Assembly: GCF_022170785.1 (NCBI RefSeq)
Contig: NZ_CP081870.1
Location: 2,034,001 to 2,098,000 of the forward strand
Reading direction: 5' to 3'
Length of the DNA: 64,000 bases
From: Rossellomorea marisflavi
GTDB taxonomy: Bacteria; Bacillota; Bacilli; Bacillales; Bacillaceae_B
Under the pieces are notes generated by a model, which had not been told where the DNA came from, searched no databases, and saw nothing but the letters and a program-made list of their open reading frames with translations. Made by a program: the position numbers and the translations under genes. Positions 6,222 to 14,604 of this stretch are shown piece after piece. The stretch's first letter is position 1. Each line of letters opens with the position of its first letter.

Positions 6222-8018
6222 ATGGAACCGATACCTGCACTTAGCCCCAAGGATCAGCGAAAGATCTTTTTCCGCCTGATGGGGTATGCAACGCCGCATC
6301 GAAAGACGATTTATTTGGCTTTCTTTTTACTCTTATTAACAACAATCGGGGATGTGTTCGGTCCCATTCTCATAAAGGTATTCATCGATGACTATCTGAC
6401 ACCGGGAGTTTTCCCATATGGCCCACTAGTAGCCCTGGGCACGGGTTATCTCCTCATTCAACTGGGGAACGTCGTGGTCTCTTACTTTCAACTGCTGAAG
6501 TTCCAAGAAATCGCCCTCAAGATCATCCAGCAGCTAAGGGTCGATGTGTTCACCAAAGTCCAAGGCCTCGGGATGAGATATTTTGATCATACTCCTGCAG
6601 GCAGCATTGTCTCGAGGGTCACCAATGATACGGAAGCGATAAAGGATATGTTCGTAAGCGTCCTCGCTTCTTTCATCCAGGGAGGATTCTTGATCATCGG
6701 TATCTTCATTGCCATGTTTGTCCTCAATGCAAAGCTCGCAGTCTTTTGTTTGTTCATCCTCCCTGTATTGATCTGGATCATGAGCCTGTACAGGAAGTAT
6801 AGCTCCGTATTTTATCAAGATATGAGGGAGAGACTGAGCCAGTTGAACGCAAAGCTGAGTGAATCTCTCTCCGGGATGTCCATCATTCAAATATTCAGGC
6901 AGGAAAAGCGGATGAGGGAAGAATTCGGAGAAACCAATGAACAGCACTTCAATGCGAATATGAGAAATATCAAAGTGGATGGTCTTCTTCTGAGACCGGC
7001 TATCGACCTGGTATATGCAGCGGCCCTGATGGTGGTATTGACCTATTTCGGGGTGGCCTCATGGGATCGTCCGATTGAAATCGGGGTTTTGTATGCATTT
7101 GTGAACTATCTGGATCGTTTCTTTGAACCCGTCAACCAGATCATGATGAGGCTCAGTCTGTTCCAGCAGGCCATCATCGCCTCGAACAGGGTGTTCACCC
7201 TTCTGGATGAACAAGAATTGAATCCTTCCCAGGGAAAAGACGGGCAATCGTTGAAAATCGGCGATGGGAAGATTGTGTTTGATAACGTATCTTTCTCGTA
7301 TGACGGGAAGCAGGATGTGTTGAAGAACATCTCGTTTACAGCAAACCCTGGGGAAACTGTAGCCCTCGTCGGTCATACGGGAAGTGGAAAGAGCTCGATT
7401 ATCAATCTTTTGATGAGATTCTATGAATTCGAGCGGGGAAGGATCTTGATTGACGGAGAGAGCATCAAGTCATACCCCGTTCAAGAAATAAGAAGAAAGC
7501 TCGGGCTCGTCTTACAAGATCCGTTTCTATTCTATGGTGATGTGAAAACGAATATCCGGTTGTACAATGAGCAATTAAGTGATGAAGAGGTAAAAGCGGC
7601 AGCGGAATTCGTCCAGGCAGACAGCTTTATCCGAAACCTACCTCAGGGGTATGATGATCCTGTGGTGGAAAGAGGCTCGACGTTCTCAAGCGGTCAGCGG
7701 CAGCTTATCGCCTTTGCACGCACGATTGCCACCAAACCGAAAATCCTTATATTGGATGAAGCGACGGCGAATATTGATACGGAAACGGAAGAAGCCATCC
7801 AGGGAGCACTCTCCAAGATGAGAGAAGGACGCACGACCATTGCCATTGCCCACAGACTCTCCACTATTCAAGATGCCGATCTGATCCTTGTCCTCCATAA
7901 AGGGGAGATCGTCGAGAGGGGTACCCATAAGGAATTACTGGACCGCAGGGGAATCTATCACAAAATGTATCTGCTCCAGAATGGGATGGTTGAAGGAATG
8001 GAAGATGCCATGATCTGA
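6222..8018 (+). CDS. Heterodimeric ABC exporter, catalytic subunit (BmrD/YfiC-like)
   Basis: Start placed at ATG 6222 because GGAGGGTGA lies 6 bases upstream; an ATG at 6207 overlapping the previous gene has no such site. The 598-residue half-transporter has six transmembrane helices (about residues 20-305), then an ATPase domain with Walker A GHTGSGKSS, Q-loop LVLQDPF, Walker B ILILDEATANID with the catalytic Glu, and His switch IAHRLSTI. Its signature is FSSGQRQ rather than LSGGQ, which complements the Asp-substituted Walker B of the upstream subunit: one canonical and one degenerate ATP site. Length fits YfiC (about 604) better than the 673-residue BmrD. A terminator follows. Confidence 0.87.
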   Translation: MEPIPALSPKDQRKIFFRLMGYATPHRKTIYLAFFLLLLTTIGDVFGPILIKVFIDDYLTPGVFPYGPLVALGTGYLLIQLGNVVVSYFQLLKFQEIALKIIQQLRVDVFTKVQGLGMRYFDHTPAGSIVSRVTNDTEAIKDMFVSVLASFIQGGFLIIGIFIAMFVLNAKLAVFCLFILPVLIWIMSLYRKYSSVFYQDMRERLSQLNAKLSESLSGMSIIQIFRQEKRMREEFGETNEQHFNANMRNIKVDGLLLRPAIDLVYAAALMVVLTYFGVASWDRPIEIGVLYAFVNYLDRFFEPVNQIMMRLSLFQQAIIASNRVFTLLDEQELNPSQGKDGQSLKIGDGKIVFDNVSFSYDGKQDVLKNISFTANPGETVALVGHTGSGKSSIINLLMRFYEFERGRILIDGESIKSYPVQEIRRKLGLVLQDPFLFYGDVKTNIRLYNEQLSDEEVKAAAEFVQADSFIRNLPQGYDDPVVERGSTFSSGQRQLIAFARTIATKPKILILDEATANIDTETEEAIQGALSKMREGRTTIAIAHRLSTIQDADLILVLHKGEIVERGTHKELLDRRGIYHKMYLLQNGMVEGMEDAMI

Positions 8019-8029
8019 TGGGATTCAAA

Positions 8030-8061
8030 CAGGCAGCCCTTTCGGGGCTGCCTGTTTTTTT
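8030..8061 (+). terminator. Terminator after the ABC exporter operon
   Basis: CAGGCAGCCC-ttt-CGGGGCTGCCTG hairpin followed by a T run. Confidence 0.9.
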
Positions 8062-8109
8062 CGTATATTAGAATACTATTAATCAAAAATTTTAATAGGG
8101 ATGGCCGGC

Positions 8110-8283
8110 TCAATGAAGGACAACAGCATTTTTTATGTATTGCGCATTATAACGGTTCAAGAGGCGATCGAGTTCCTGGCTGAACTGGATGGCTTGAGGA
8201 GACGTCAATCCATTCTCGGCGACGATGGCAATGAGTTGGGCGCGTTTGAGTTCAATTCGATCAAGTAGCTCTTTTTTAGACAC
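8110..8283 (-). CDS. ynzD: Spo0E-like aspartyl-phosphate phosphatase
   Basis: A 57-residue protein starting at GTG 8283 with AAAGGA upstream. It contains the Spo0E-family signature SQELDRLLNRY near residues 35-45, preceded by an amphipathic helix (KKELLDRIELKRAQLIAIVA). Spo0E, YnzD and YisI dephosphorylate Spo0A~P and so delay sporulation; the signature Ser-x-x-Leu-Asp carries the key residues. Its place directly upstream of and divergent from ccdA matches the B. subtilis ynzD position, which is why I give that symbol. It is cytosolic and short, like its relatives. Confidence 0.85.
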   Translation of the reverse strand: MSKKELLDRIELKRAQLIAIVAENGLTSPQAIQFSQELDRLLNRYNAQYIKNAVVLH

Positions 8284-8550
8284 GGCTGTTTCCTTTCTTT
8301 TGTATAACCTGACAAGGTCTATACAAAACTAGTAATAACTGTAACTTTTTTATTAGTATATCGAAAAACGAAGTTTTTTCAAAGTAAAAATTCGTTTTTA
8401 TTAAAAAGATAAGAGTCTTTAATGTTTTTGTTAACAATGCTTGTTCCCTGTAATCATACCGACATAAACCTTTCACATGAACATTTCTCATAAAGTTCAT
8501 TTTTGTCTGATAGAATAGAAATATAAAATAAATATAAGGGGGATGTCAAC

Positions 8551-9255
8551 TTGTCTGATGTAAATATTTTTCTTGCGTTCGGCGCGGGGGTCCTTAGCTT
8601 CATTTCCCCGTGCTGCCTTCCGCTCTATCCGGCTTTTCTATCATACATAACCGGAATGAGTGTAAGCGAGCTGAAAGCCGAAAACGCCATGCTTCAAAAA
8701 AGGAGCCTGCTCCATACACTGTTCTTCTTGATCGGCTTTTCCGTTATCTTCATCGCCATCGGATTCACTTCTTCATTTGTCAGTGGTTTCTTCACTCAAT
8801 ATCAGGACCTCATCCGGCAAATCGGTGCGATCTTTATTGTGATTTTCGGTTTGATGGTGATCGGTGTATTCAAGCCTGAGAGTCTGATGAAGGAAAGACG
8901 ATTTGAATTCAAGAATCGTCCTGCCGGTTTTTTAGGGTCGATCTTGATCGGGATGGCGTTTGCTGCCGGCTGGACACCGTGCACGGGACCAATCCTAGCT
9001 TCTGTTATCGCGCTGGCGTCGAGCAATCCTGGGTCGGGTATGATTTATATGCTGGCCTACGTTCTGGGTTTTGCCATCCCGTTCTTCGTTTTATCATTCT
9101 TCTTGGGGAAAATGCAGTGGATCAGAAGAAATACCGGCCGGATTATGAAAATCGGCGGATACATCATGATTGTCGTGGGGGTCATGCTATTCTTCGATTG
9201 GATGACCAGACTTCTTGGATATCTGATTTACGTCTTTGATTTCACAGGCTTCTAA
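8551..9255 (+). CDS. ccdA: Cytochrome c biogenesis protein CcdA
   Basis: A 234-residue membrane protein with six predicted helices, starting at TTG 8551 after AAGGGGG. The two redox cysteines of the family are visible in [11 protein letters not shown] (about residue 21) and WTPCTGP (about residue 142). CcdA carries reducing power from cytoplasmic thioredoxin across the membrane to apocytochrome c maturation (ResA) and, in spore formers, to StoA for cortex synthesis. One extra Cys sits beside the first active one, which is common in Bacillus CcdA. It is followed by the CheY-like yneI and ccdC genes, the B. subtilis order. Confidence 0.95.
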   Translation: MSDVNIFLAFGAGVLSFISPCCLPLYPAFLSYITGMSVSELKAENAMLQKRSLLHTLFFLIGFSVIFIAIGFTSSFVSGFFTQYQDLIRQIGAIFIVIFGLMVIGVFKPESLMKERRFEFKNRPAGFLGSILIGMAFAAGWTPCTGPILASVIALASSNPGSGMIYMLAYVLGFAIPFFVLSFFLGKMQWIRRNTGRIMKIGGYIMIVVGVMLFFDWMTRLLGYLIYVFDFTGF

Positions 9256-9341
9256 TCCTTTCCAATCTATGATATAGTGAAAGCGATAAATTCCAATAAG
9301 TTACACATTTAGATAGAACAAGGAAGAGAGGGGGGCGAAAC

Positions 9342-9701
9342 GTGGCGGGCATTCTGATTGTGGACGATGCAAAGTTCATGAGGGTCACCTTGGGGAATAT
9401 GGTACGCTCCGGAGGACATGTCGTGGTGGGGGAAGCAGAGAACGGACTCGAGGCGGTAGAGAAGTTCAAGGATCTTCAACCCGATCTTGTCACCATGGAT
9501 GTCACAATGCCGGAGATGGACGGGATTCAAGCAGTGAAACGGATCATTGATGACTATCCAGGTGCTGTGATTATCATGTGTTCTGCCATGGGTCAACAAC
9601 GTGTAGTAATGGACGCAATCGAGGCCGGGGCAAAAGACTTCATCGTCAAGCCCTTTGAAGAGAGCAGGGTCTTAGAAGCAATAGGGCGCATACTTTCGTA
9701 A
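9342..9701 (+). CDS. yneI: CheY-like single-domain response regulator YneI/CcdB
   Basis: A 119-residue receiver domain with no output domain. Acidic pocket VDDAK (residues 7-11), phospho-acceptor Asp53 in TMDVTMPEMDG, conserved Ser/Thr position in CSAMG and Lys103 in VKPF are all present, so it should be phosphorylatable. GTG 9342 follows AGAGAGGGGGG. It lies between ccdA and ccdC as in B. subtilis, where it is dispensable for cytochrome c maturation and its kinase partner is unknown. An orphan PAS histidine kinase is encoded 1.3 kb downstream here, but nothing proves they are partners. Confidence 0.93.
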   Translation: MAGILIVDDAKFMRVTLGNMVRSGGHVVVGEAENGLEAVEKFKDLQPDLVTMDVTMPEMDGIQAVKRIIDDYPGAVIIMCSAMGQQRVVMDAIEAGAKDFIVKPFEESRVLEAIGRILS

Positions 9702-9789
9702 GGGTTTACATAAAATACGGCTGAAGTGTTTTCGTTTTATGGAAGAATCATGTTATACTGATGATAAGCTAGAAAGTAGAAGATAAAGG

Positions 9790-10275
9790 ATGATGATGGT
9801 TATGGTGATTGCTTCATCCATAGCAGCGATTATTATGGGGTTCATGGTGATCTTTATCCGCACGAAAGCCCAAAAGAAACCAGTAAGCGCAAAAAAAATC
9901 ATATTGCCTCCGGTGTTCATGAGTACAGGGGCCCTTATGTTCATATCCCCCTTCTTCAGGGTTCATCCTCCTCAAATCATAGAGGCGCTGTTTGTAGGAA
10001 TGGTTTTCTCCATCCTATTGATCAAAACGTCCAAATTTGAGATCAGGGATGATGATATTTACCTTAAGCGGTCAAAGGCATTCGCATTTATTTTAATCGG
10101 GTTGCTGATTATCAGGATTGTCGGTAAAGTCTTATTGAGCACCTCCATCGACTATGGGGAATTAAGCGGTATGTTCTGGATCCTCGCATTCGGAATGATC
10201 GTGCCGTGGCGCATAGTGATGTATATCCAATATAAGAAGATCCATCAGGAACACCAGAGCTTTTCAACGATTTAA
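9790..10275 (+). CDS. ccdC: CcdC family membrane protein
   Basis: A 161-residue protein with four to five hydrophobic segments and the family stretch FRVHPPQIIEALFVGMVFS, matching CcdC (YneJ), whose gene follows ccdA-yneI in B. subtilis. Its role is unknown and it is not essential for cytochrome c synthesis there. Several in-frame ATGs crowd the start (9790, 9793, 9796, 9802). The AAAGGA site at 9785-9790 argues for 9796 or 9802. Convergent with the minus-strand yneK pair, sharing a bidirectional terminator. Confidence 0.88.
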   Translation: MMMVMVIASSIAAIIMGFMVIFIRTKAQKKPVSAKKIILPPVFMSTGALMFISPFFRVHPPQIIEALFVGMVFSILLIKTSKFEIRDDDIYLKRSKAFAFILIGLLIIRIVGKVLLSTSIDYGELSGMFWILAFGMIVPWRIVMYIQYKKIHQEHQSFSTI

Positions 10276-10314
10276 AAAAAAGGCTGTCGCAACCAGATGC
10301 GACAGCCTTTTTTT
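10275..10314. terminator. Bidirectional terminator between ccdC and the yneK pair
   Basis: AGGCTGTCGC-aaccagat-GCGACAGCCT with A run on the left and T run on the right, so it works on both strands. Confidence 0.9.
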
Positions 10315-10418
10315 CATTTTCTGTCCTTCTTGATCTTTCGGTAGAAGAAGATTCCACCAGAAGTGAGAATGAGCAAATAAAGTAAAATCGGTAGTAGAAG
10401 GATCGGGCCTATATTCAA
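10314..10418 (-). CDS. Putative 34-residue membrane peptide coupled to yneK
   Basis: TTG at 10418-10416 overlaps the yneK stop (ttTTGA arrangement), which is typical of translational re-initiation. The frame gives a 34-residue peptide: about 22 hydrophobic residues (IGPILLLPILLYLLILTSGG), then IFFYRKIKKDRK, a single-pass membrane peptide with a positive C-terminus. It ends exactly at the shared terminator. It has no independent strong ribosome binding site. I recognise no family. Credible because of coupling, charge pattern and exact fit between gene and terminator, but small ORFs arise by chance. Confidence 0.45.
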   Translation of the reverse strand: MNIGPILLLPILLYLLILTSGGIFFYRKIKKDRK

Positions 10419-10840
10419 AACAGATGCCTGTATGGAGATGCATCGATTTCCATTTCATCCAGTTTCTTCAGAAGGAATTTATGATCCCTTTTCGGTGTCG
10501 CCATAATATATCCCTTGATGATCAGATCCTCCGATATATCTTCTGCATGTTCTGAAACGGCTAGTTCCCCGATCTTGCCAGCTATTTTATGCTTCGCCAC
10601 ATCTCGGAACAACTCAGGTACCGGAGTGACGAGTTCATTGAGCATTTTCTTCCCATCATCATTCCATAGATGAATCGTTTCATTCACATAATGCTCTTCC
10701 CAGTCCATATCCGACTTTCCATCTTCCTTAGGAAAACGTTTAAGGAATTTTCTGAACATGAAGAATCCCCCGATGGCAAATGAGGCTGTGAGAAATACGA
10801 CCCAAAACAAAATAAAGTAGAGAAACCATCCTTCAAGCAC
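10415..10840 (-). CDS. yneK: YneK family protein (DUF2621)
   Basis: A 141-residue protein starting at GTG 10840 with GAGGTGATC upstream. One N-terminal transmembrane helix (about residues 4-29) precedes a charged cytoplasmic domain with DWEEHYVNETIHLW and KIAGKIGELAVSEH. It matches the DUF2621/YneK family by size, topology and position next to ccdC. Function unknown. Confidence 0.82.
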   Translation of the reverse strand: MLEGWFLYFILFWVVFLTASFAIGGFFMFRKFLKRFPKEDGKSDMDWEEHYVNETIHLWNDDGKKMLNELVTPVPELFRDVAKHKIAGKIGELAVSEHAEDISEDLIIKGYIMATPKRDHKFLLKKLDEMEIDASPYRHLF

Positions 10841-11041
10841 GTGATCACCTCAACATTTTGTGTATTCCCTTACATTATTATAATCAAGCTGGTGAAATGT
10901 GACAAGATGATGCGCAAAATTCGACGAATTGTATGATGTTCTCAATAAGAAATGATATACTGATGATAGCGTTCATGTAAATTCTTTCTATTAATGACAT
11001 TTTTTAATTTACGAAGTGTTAGGAGAAGGGGTCGTTCTGTG

Positions 11042-12379
11042 ATGAGGTATCGGGGAAGGGTATCAATGACATTGATCGGAATCATCTTCATTCTTATATG
11101 GGATATTGTTTACTATATCGAGATGAATCTGCAGATGGATGCGGTATTGAATATCATGTCCTCATGCATCTTATTAATCGTCTTGTATTGGGTGGGAGGT
11201 TATCTGGATAAGAAATCAGAGAAAATAGCATCCTATAAAGATAGTAAAGATGAGATGAAGATCATCAATGAAGAGATGCAGCATGTGCTTCAAAGCATTG
11301 AAGAAGTTGTTTTTCATACAGACGCAAAGGGGTGCTTTCAATTCCTAAACCGATCCTGGGCAGAATTCAGCGGATATTCGGTGAAGGAAAGCCTACAGAA
11401 AAATGCCCTTCACTTTATTTCCTTGCATGAGAGACATGAAGTGTTGCGAATGATCAGACAGCATATCGATCAGGGCAAACCAAAATTCAAAATGGATTTT
11501 TCCTATCAGAAGCGCGATGGAACACAACGCTGGGGAGAAATGAACATCAAGCTGAACTATGATCAGGCAGGCAGGCTTGTGGGGACGGTGGGAACGATTT
11601 CCGACGTGACAGATCGCATCCATACGGAAGAAGAGTTGAAGGAGCTGAATGAAACACTGGCCATTGAATCGCAAAAGCTTTCAGTAGCCGGTCAGCTTGC
11701 TGCGGGCATCGCCCACGAAGTGAGGAATCCCCTTACTTCCATTAACGGATTTCTACAGCTTATAAGGGATGATGCAGATGAAAAGACGAAAGATTATCTT
11801 GAAATCATCTTTTCGGAAATCAAGCGAATCGAATTGGTCCTGAGTGAGTTACTGATCCTCGCAAAGCCCCAGACCGTTTCATATCGCCATATTGATGTCA
11901 AAGAAACGCTTGTGCATGTGCAGAAACTGTTGAATACCAATGCCATCCTCTATAACATCGATATTCGAACGGAATTTTCACCTGACGATCTCTTTATTAA
12001 AGGGGATGAAAACCAGTTGAAGCAAGTGTTCATCAACCTGATAAAAAATGGGATTGAATCCATGCCCAGGGGAGGGACCATAACCCTTAAAGGGCTTCTG
12101 AACAAACACAATAAGGTCGTATTGACGTTTGAGGACCAGGGTGTGGGGATGAAGCGGGATATCCTCGATAAGCTCGGGGAACCTTTTTTCACAACCAAAA
12201 CGAAGGGGACTGGGCTGGGTTTGACGATCTGCCTCAGGATCTTGAGGGATCACCGGGCTGATGTCAGGGTGAACAGTGAGCCGGGAGAAGGAACAAAATT
12301 TTTCCTATCCTTTGAATCCGCAGGCCCTCCCACTCGAAAAAAGCGTGAAAAATCTGATGCTCAGGCATCTGTGCGGTGA
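11042..12379 (+). CDS. PAS-domain sensor histidine kinase (sporulation-kinase type)
   Basis: Start set at ATG 11042 (or GTG 11039) because AGGAGAAGGGG lies upstream; the longer frame from 10994 has no site. About 445 residues: two transmembrane helices (about 10-30 and 36-55), a PAS domain (about 80-205, SIEEVVFHTDAKG to TVGTISDVTDR), HisKA with phospho-acceptor His225 in GIAHEVRNPLTS, and HATPase with N box NLIKNGIESM, G1 DQGVGM, F box FFTTK and G2 GTGLGL. The architecture is that of KinA-E-type orphan kinases that feed the Spo0 phosphorelay. No response regulator gene is adjacent. Confidence 0.88.
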   Translation: MRYRGRVSMTLIGIIFILIWDIVYYIEMNLQMDAVLNIMSSCILLIVLYWVGGYLDKKSEKIASYKDSKDEMKIINEEMQHVLQSIEEVVFHTDAKGCFQFLNRSWAEFSGYSVKESLQKNALHFISLHERHEVLRMIRQHIDQGKPKFKMDFSYQKRDGTQRWGEMNIKLNYDQAGRLVGTVGTISDVTDRIHTEEELKELNETLAIESQKLSVAGQLAAGIAHEVRNPLTSINGFLQLIRDDADEKTKDYLEIIFSEIKRIELVLSELLILAKPQTVSYRHIDVKETLVHVQKLLNTNAILYNIDIRTEFSPDDLFIKGDENQLKQVFINLIKNGIESMPRGGTITLKGLLNKHNKVVLTFEDQGVGMKRDILDKLGEPFFTTKTKGTGLGLTICLRILRDHRADVRVNSEPGEGTKFFLSFESAGPPTRKKREKSDAQASVR

Positions 12380-12598
12380 AAATAAGCATAGGAAAAAGGT
12401 CACTCTTAAACCCCGGTATGAATTGAATATTCTTAAAATTATAACTTTGGAGAAATTAGGAAATATTCCTTTACTTCAGCTCTGACCCCATGATACTATA
12501 CATTTTGTGGAGTTTACACAATGTTCCAGTGCAGGATCAGGCATTGGATGATCAGGGTGTAAGACCTTACATATGAATGTACGAGAGGGGAAACAAAC

Positions 12599-13114
12599 AT
12601 GAAAAAATGGTTGATTGCAGGATTGGGACTTTCACTTGCACTTGTCGGTTGTTCCAATGCCGATGAAGACAAAAAGGAAAGCACAAACAAATCAGAAGAA
12701 AAAGCAGACGCTAAAGGCGATCTAATGGATTACTACTTGAACCTTACCACAACTGTAAATGGTGTGGATGGAGATTTGAACGCGTATGAGGGTGCGATTG
12801 CAGGCGAAGAGCCACCTAAAGGCGATGAGCTCAAAACCCTTCAAGACGCTGCTGCAGCATCGGCTACAGAGACAGCCACAGCGGTAGAGGGAATGGACAT
12901 CCCGAAAGGACTGGAAGACCAGAAGGCAGACTTGGAGAAATTCCAATCTACCCTAGCTGAATCATACAAAATGAAGTCGGAAGAATTGGCGAAAGATGAT
13001 GCCAACACTGAAGAAGCCGACAAGAAATTTACGGAAGCAGAATCTCAAATTTCCAAGATCCTTGAAGATGAAGGACTATCAAGCCCAAGTCTTGCAACTG
13101 ATCTTAACGGTTAA
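12599..13114 (+). CDS. Lipoprotein of unknown function
   Basis: A 171-residue protein with a signal peptide and lipobox LVGC (Cys at about 18), a 25-residue Lys/Glu/Asp-rich linker, then an all-helical acidic domain with regularly spaced Ala, Thr and Glu (DAAAASATETATAVEGMDIP and a C-terminal QISKILEDEG helix). It is probably a membrane-anchored coiled-coil or helical-bundle protein outside the cell. GAGAGGGGAAAC precedes the ATG. I cannot name its family or function. A terminator follows. Confidence 0.75.
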   Translation: MKKWLIAGLGLSLALVGCSNADEDKKESTNKSEEKADAKGDLMDYYLNLTTTVNGVDGDLNAYEGAIAGEEPPKGDELKTLQDAAAASATETATAVEGMDIPKGLEDQKADLEKFQSTLAESYKMKSEELAKDDANTEEADKKFTEAESQISKILEDEGLSSPSLATDLNG

Positions 13115-13121
13115 TACAGAA

Positions 13122-13153
13122 GGGACCTCCTATTACAGGAAGGTCCTTTTTTT
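13122..13153 (+). terminator. Terminator after the lipoprotein gene
   Basis: GGGACCTCCT-attac-AGGAAGGTCC followed by seven T. Confidence 0.85.
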
Positions 13154-13213
13154 GTTTCAAGGGTACCTTCAATCTGCAAAGCTTCCTATAGTAAAGGAAA
13201 GGAGGTGCTCAAG

Positions 13214-13351
13214 ATGGATGCGTTCATTTCATTCATATCGGAAGTCGGTTTTCCCATCGTCGTAACCATGTATCTGCTGTATCGGATCGAAACCAAGCTA
13301 GATGCTGTCATTACCTCGTTGCAGACGCTGCCCGACCGGATGAAGGATTGA
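13214..13351 (+). CDS. YvrJ family small protein
   Basis: A 45-residue peptide from ATG 13214, set by a near-perfect AAAGGAGGTG site. It reads VGFPIVVTMYLLYRIETKLD, then ITSLQTLPDRM, the YvrJ-family pattern (one hydrophobic helix, then an amphipathic helix with RIExKLD). The family is of unknown function and is found next to phage-like or competence-related genes as well as alone. It is bounded by terminators on both sides and so is its own transcription unit. Confidence 0.85.
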   Translation: MDAFISFISEVGFPIVVTMYLLYRIETKLDAVITSLQTLPDRMKD

Positions 13352-13375
13352 AAAGGGGGAGTGATCCCCTTTTTG
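13351..13375 (+). terminator. Terminator after the YvrJ-family gene
   Basis: AAAAGGGGGA-gtg-ATCCCCTTTTT hairpin directly after the stop. Confidence 0.75.
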
Positions 13376-13461
13376 TTATGGCCTCCTGCTGATAGTGGGA
13401 CAGGGGCTTGTACTGTCTGATATAATTTGAGATAACAGATTACGAGAAAGGAAGAGATCAT

Positions 13462-14604
13462 GTGAAGTTCATACATACTGCCGACTGGCATCTCGGCAAG
13501 CTTGTGCACGGTATCTATATGACAGAAGAACAGCGCTACGTCCTGGACAGGTTCGTTGAGCTTGTAGAGGGGGAGAAGCCGGATGCCGTCGTCATCGCCG
13601 GTGATTTATACGACCGCAGTGTCCCTCCGACAGAAGCAGTCGAGCTGCTGGATCAAACCTTATACAAAATCAATGTGGATCTGAATACCCCCATTGTGGC
13701 CATTTCAGGTAACCACGATAGTGCAGAAAGGCTGTCATTCGGTTCTTCGTGGTATAAACATAGCGGTTTTCACTTGAAGGGGAAGCTGACGGACGATTTC
13801 ACCCCTGTGACGATCAACGGAGTGCATTTTCACTGTGTACCTTACTGTGAGCCTGGTACGGTCAAACATCAACTCAAGGATGAACGTATCACTTCTCACC
13901 ATACGGCCATGGAAGCAATCGTATCGCGCATCAAAGAAAATCTGGGGGATGGACCCAATGTACTGGTCGGACATGCTTTTGTACTTGGCGGCCAAACCAC
14001 TGATTCAGAAAGGATATTGTCAGTGGGAGGTTCAGGGTGTGTCGGGGCTGAATTATTTGATGCCTTCGATTACACGGCTTTGGGACATCTTCACAGTCCT
14101 GATGCCATTAAGCATGATAAAATCCGCTACTCGGGGTCCTTGATGAAATATTCATTTTCCGAAGCGGCCCAAAGAAAATGCGTCACCATTGTTGAGATGG
14201 ACCGTGATGGGGAATTTCAACTGAAAGAGAAGATCCTTAAACCCCGTAATGATATGAGGGAAATTGAAGGGTATCTGGATGAGCTCCTCGATCCCGCTTT
14301 TTATACAGAACAGGAAGTGGGGGATTACCTCAAAATAACTCTGAGAGACCAGGGAGCCCTGATCGACCCCATCAATAAATTGCGTCAAGTATATCCAAAT
14401 GTCCTTCATCTGGAACGGAAGATTGAACGTACAGACGAAAAAAAGAAGCAACTCGTACGTCTACAGCAACATAAACAGACATCGGGTATCGACCTGTTCA
14501 AAGACTTTTATAACGAAATGACCAGCAGTGAATTTACTCATGAAAAAGAAGTCCTCATCCAAAAGGTCCTGGAGAAAGCCACAAAGGAGGTTGAAGCACG
14601 ATGA
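13462..14604 (+). CDS. sbcD: Exonuclease subunit SbcD
   Basis: A 380-residue Mre11-type nuclease from GTG 13462 (GAAAGGAAGAG upstream). All calcineurin-like phosphoesterase motifs are present: HTADWHLG (residues 4-11), AGDLYDR, SGNHDS, GHAF and GHLH. With SbcC it forms the dsDNA exonuclease and ssDNA endonuclease that cuts hairpins and palindromes and processes protein-blocked ends. Its end overlaps sbcC by 4 bases (ATGA), so the two subunits are coupled. Confidence 0.96.
   Translation: MKFIHTADWHLGKLVHGIYMTEEQRYVLDRFVELVEGEKPDAVVIAGDLYDRSVPPTEAVELLDQTLYKINVDLNTPIVAISGNHDSAERLSFGSSWYKHSGFHLKGKLTDDFTPVTINGVHFHCVPYCEPGTVKHQLKDERITSHHTAMEAIVSRIKENLGDGPNVLVGHAFVLGGQTTDSERILSVGGSGCVGAELFDAFDYTALGHLHSPDAIKHDKIRYSGSLMKYSFSEAAQRKCVTIVEMDRDGEFQLKEKILKPRNDMREIEGYLDELLDPAFYTEQEVGDYLKITLRDQGALIDPINKLRQVYPNVLHLERKIERTDEKKKQLVRLQQHKQTSGIDLFKDFYNEMTSSEFTHEKEVLIQKVLEKATKEVEAR

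Noticed and set aside
6534-6947. 137-codon minus-strand ORF inside the second ABC gene
   Set aside because: Shadow frame; the plus strand shows clear exporter helices and no site supports the antisense frame.
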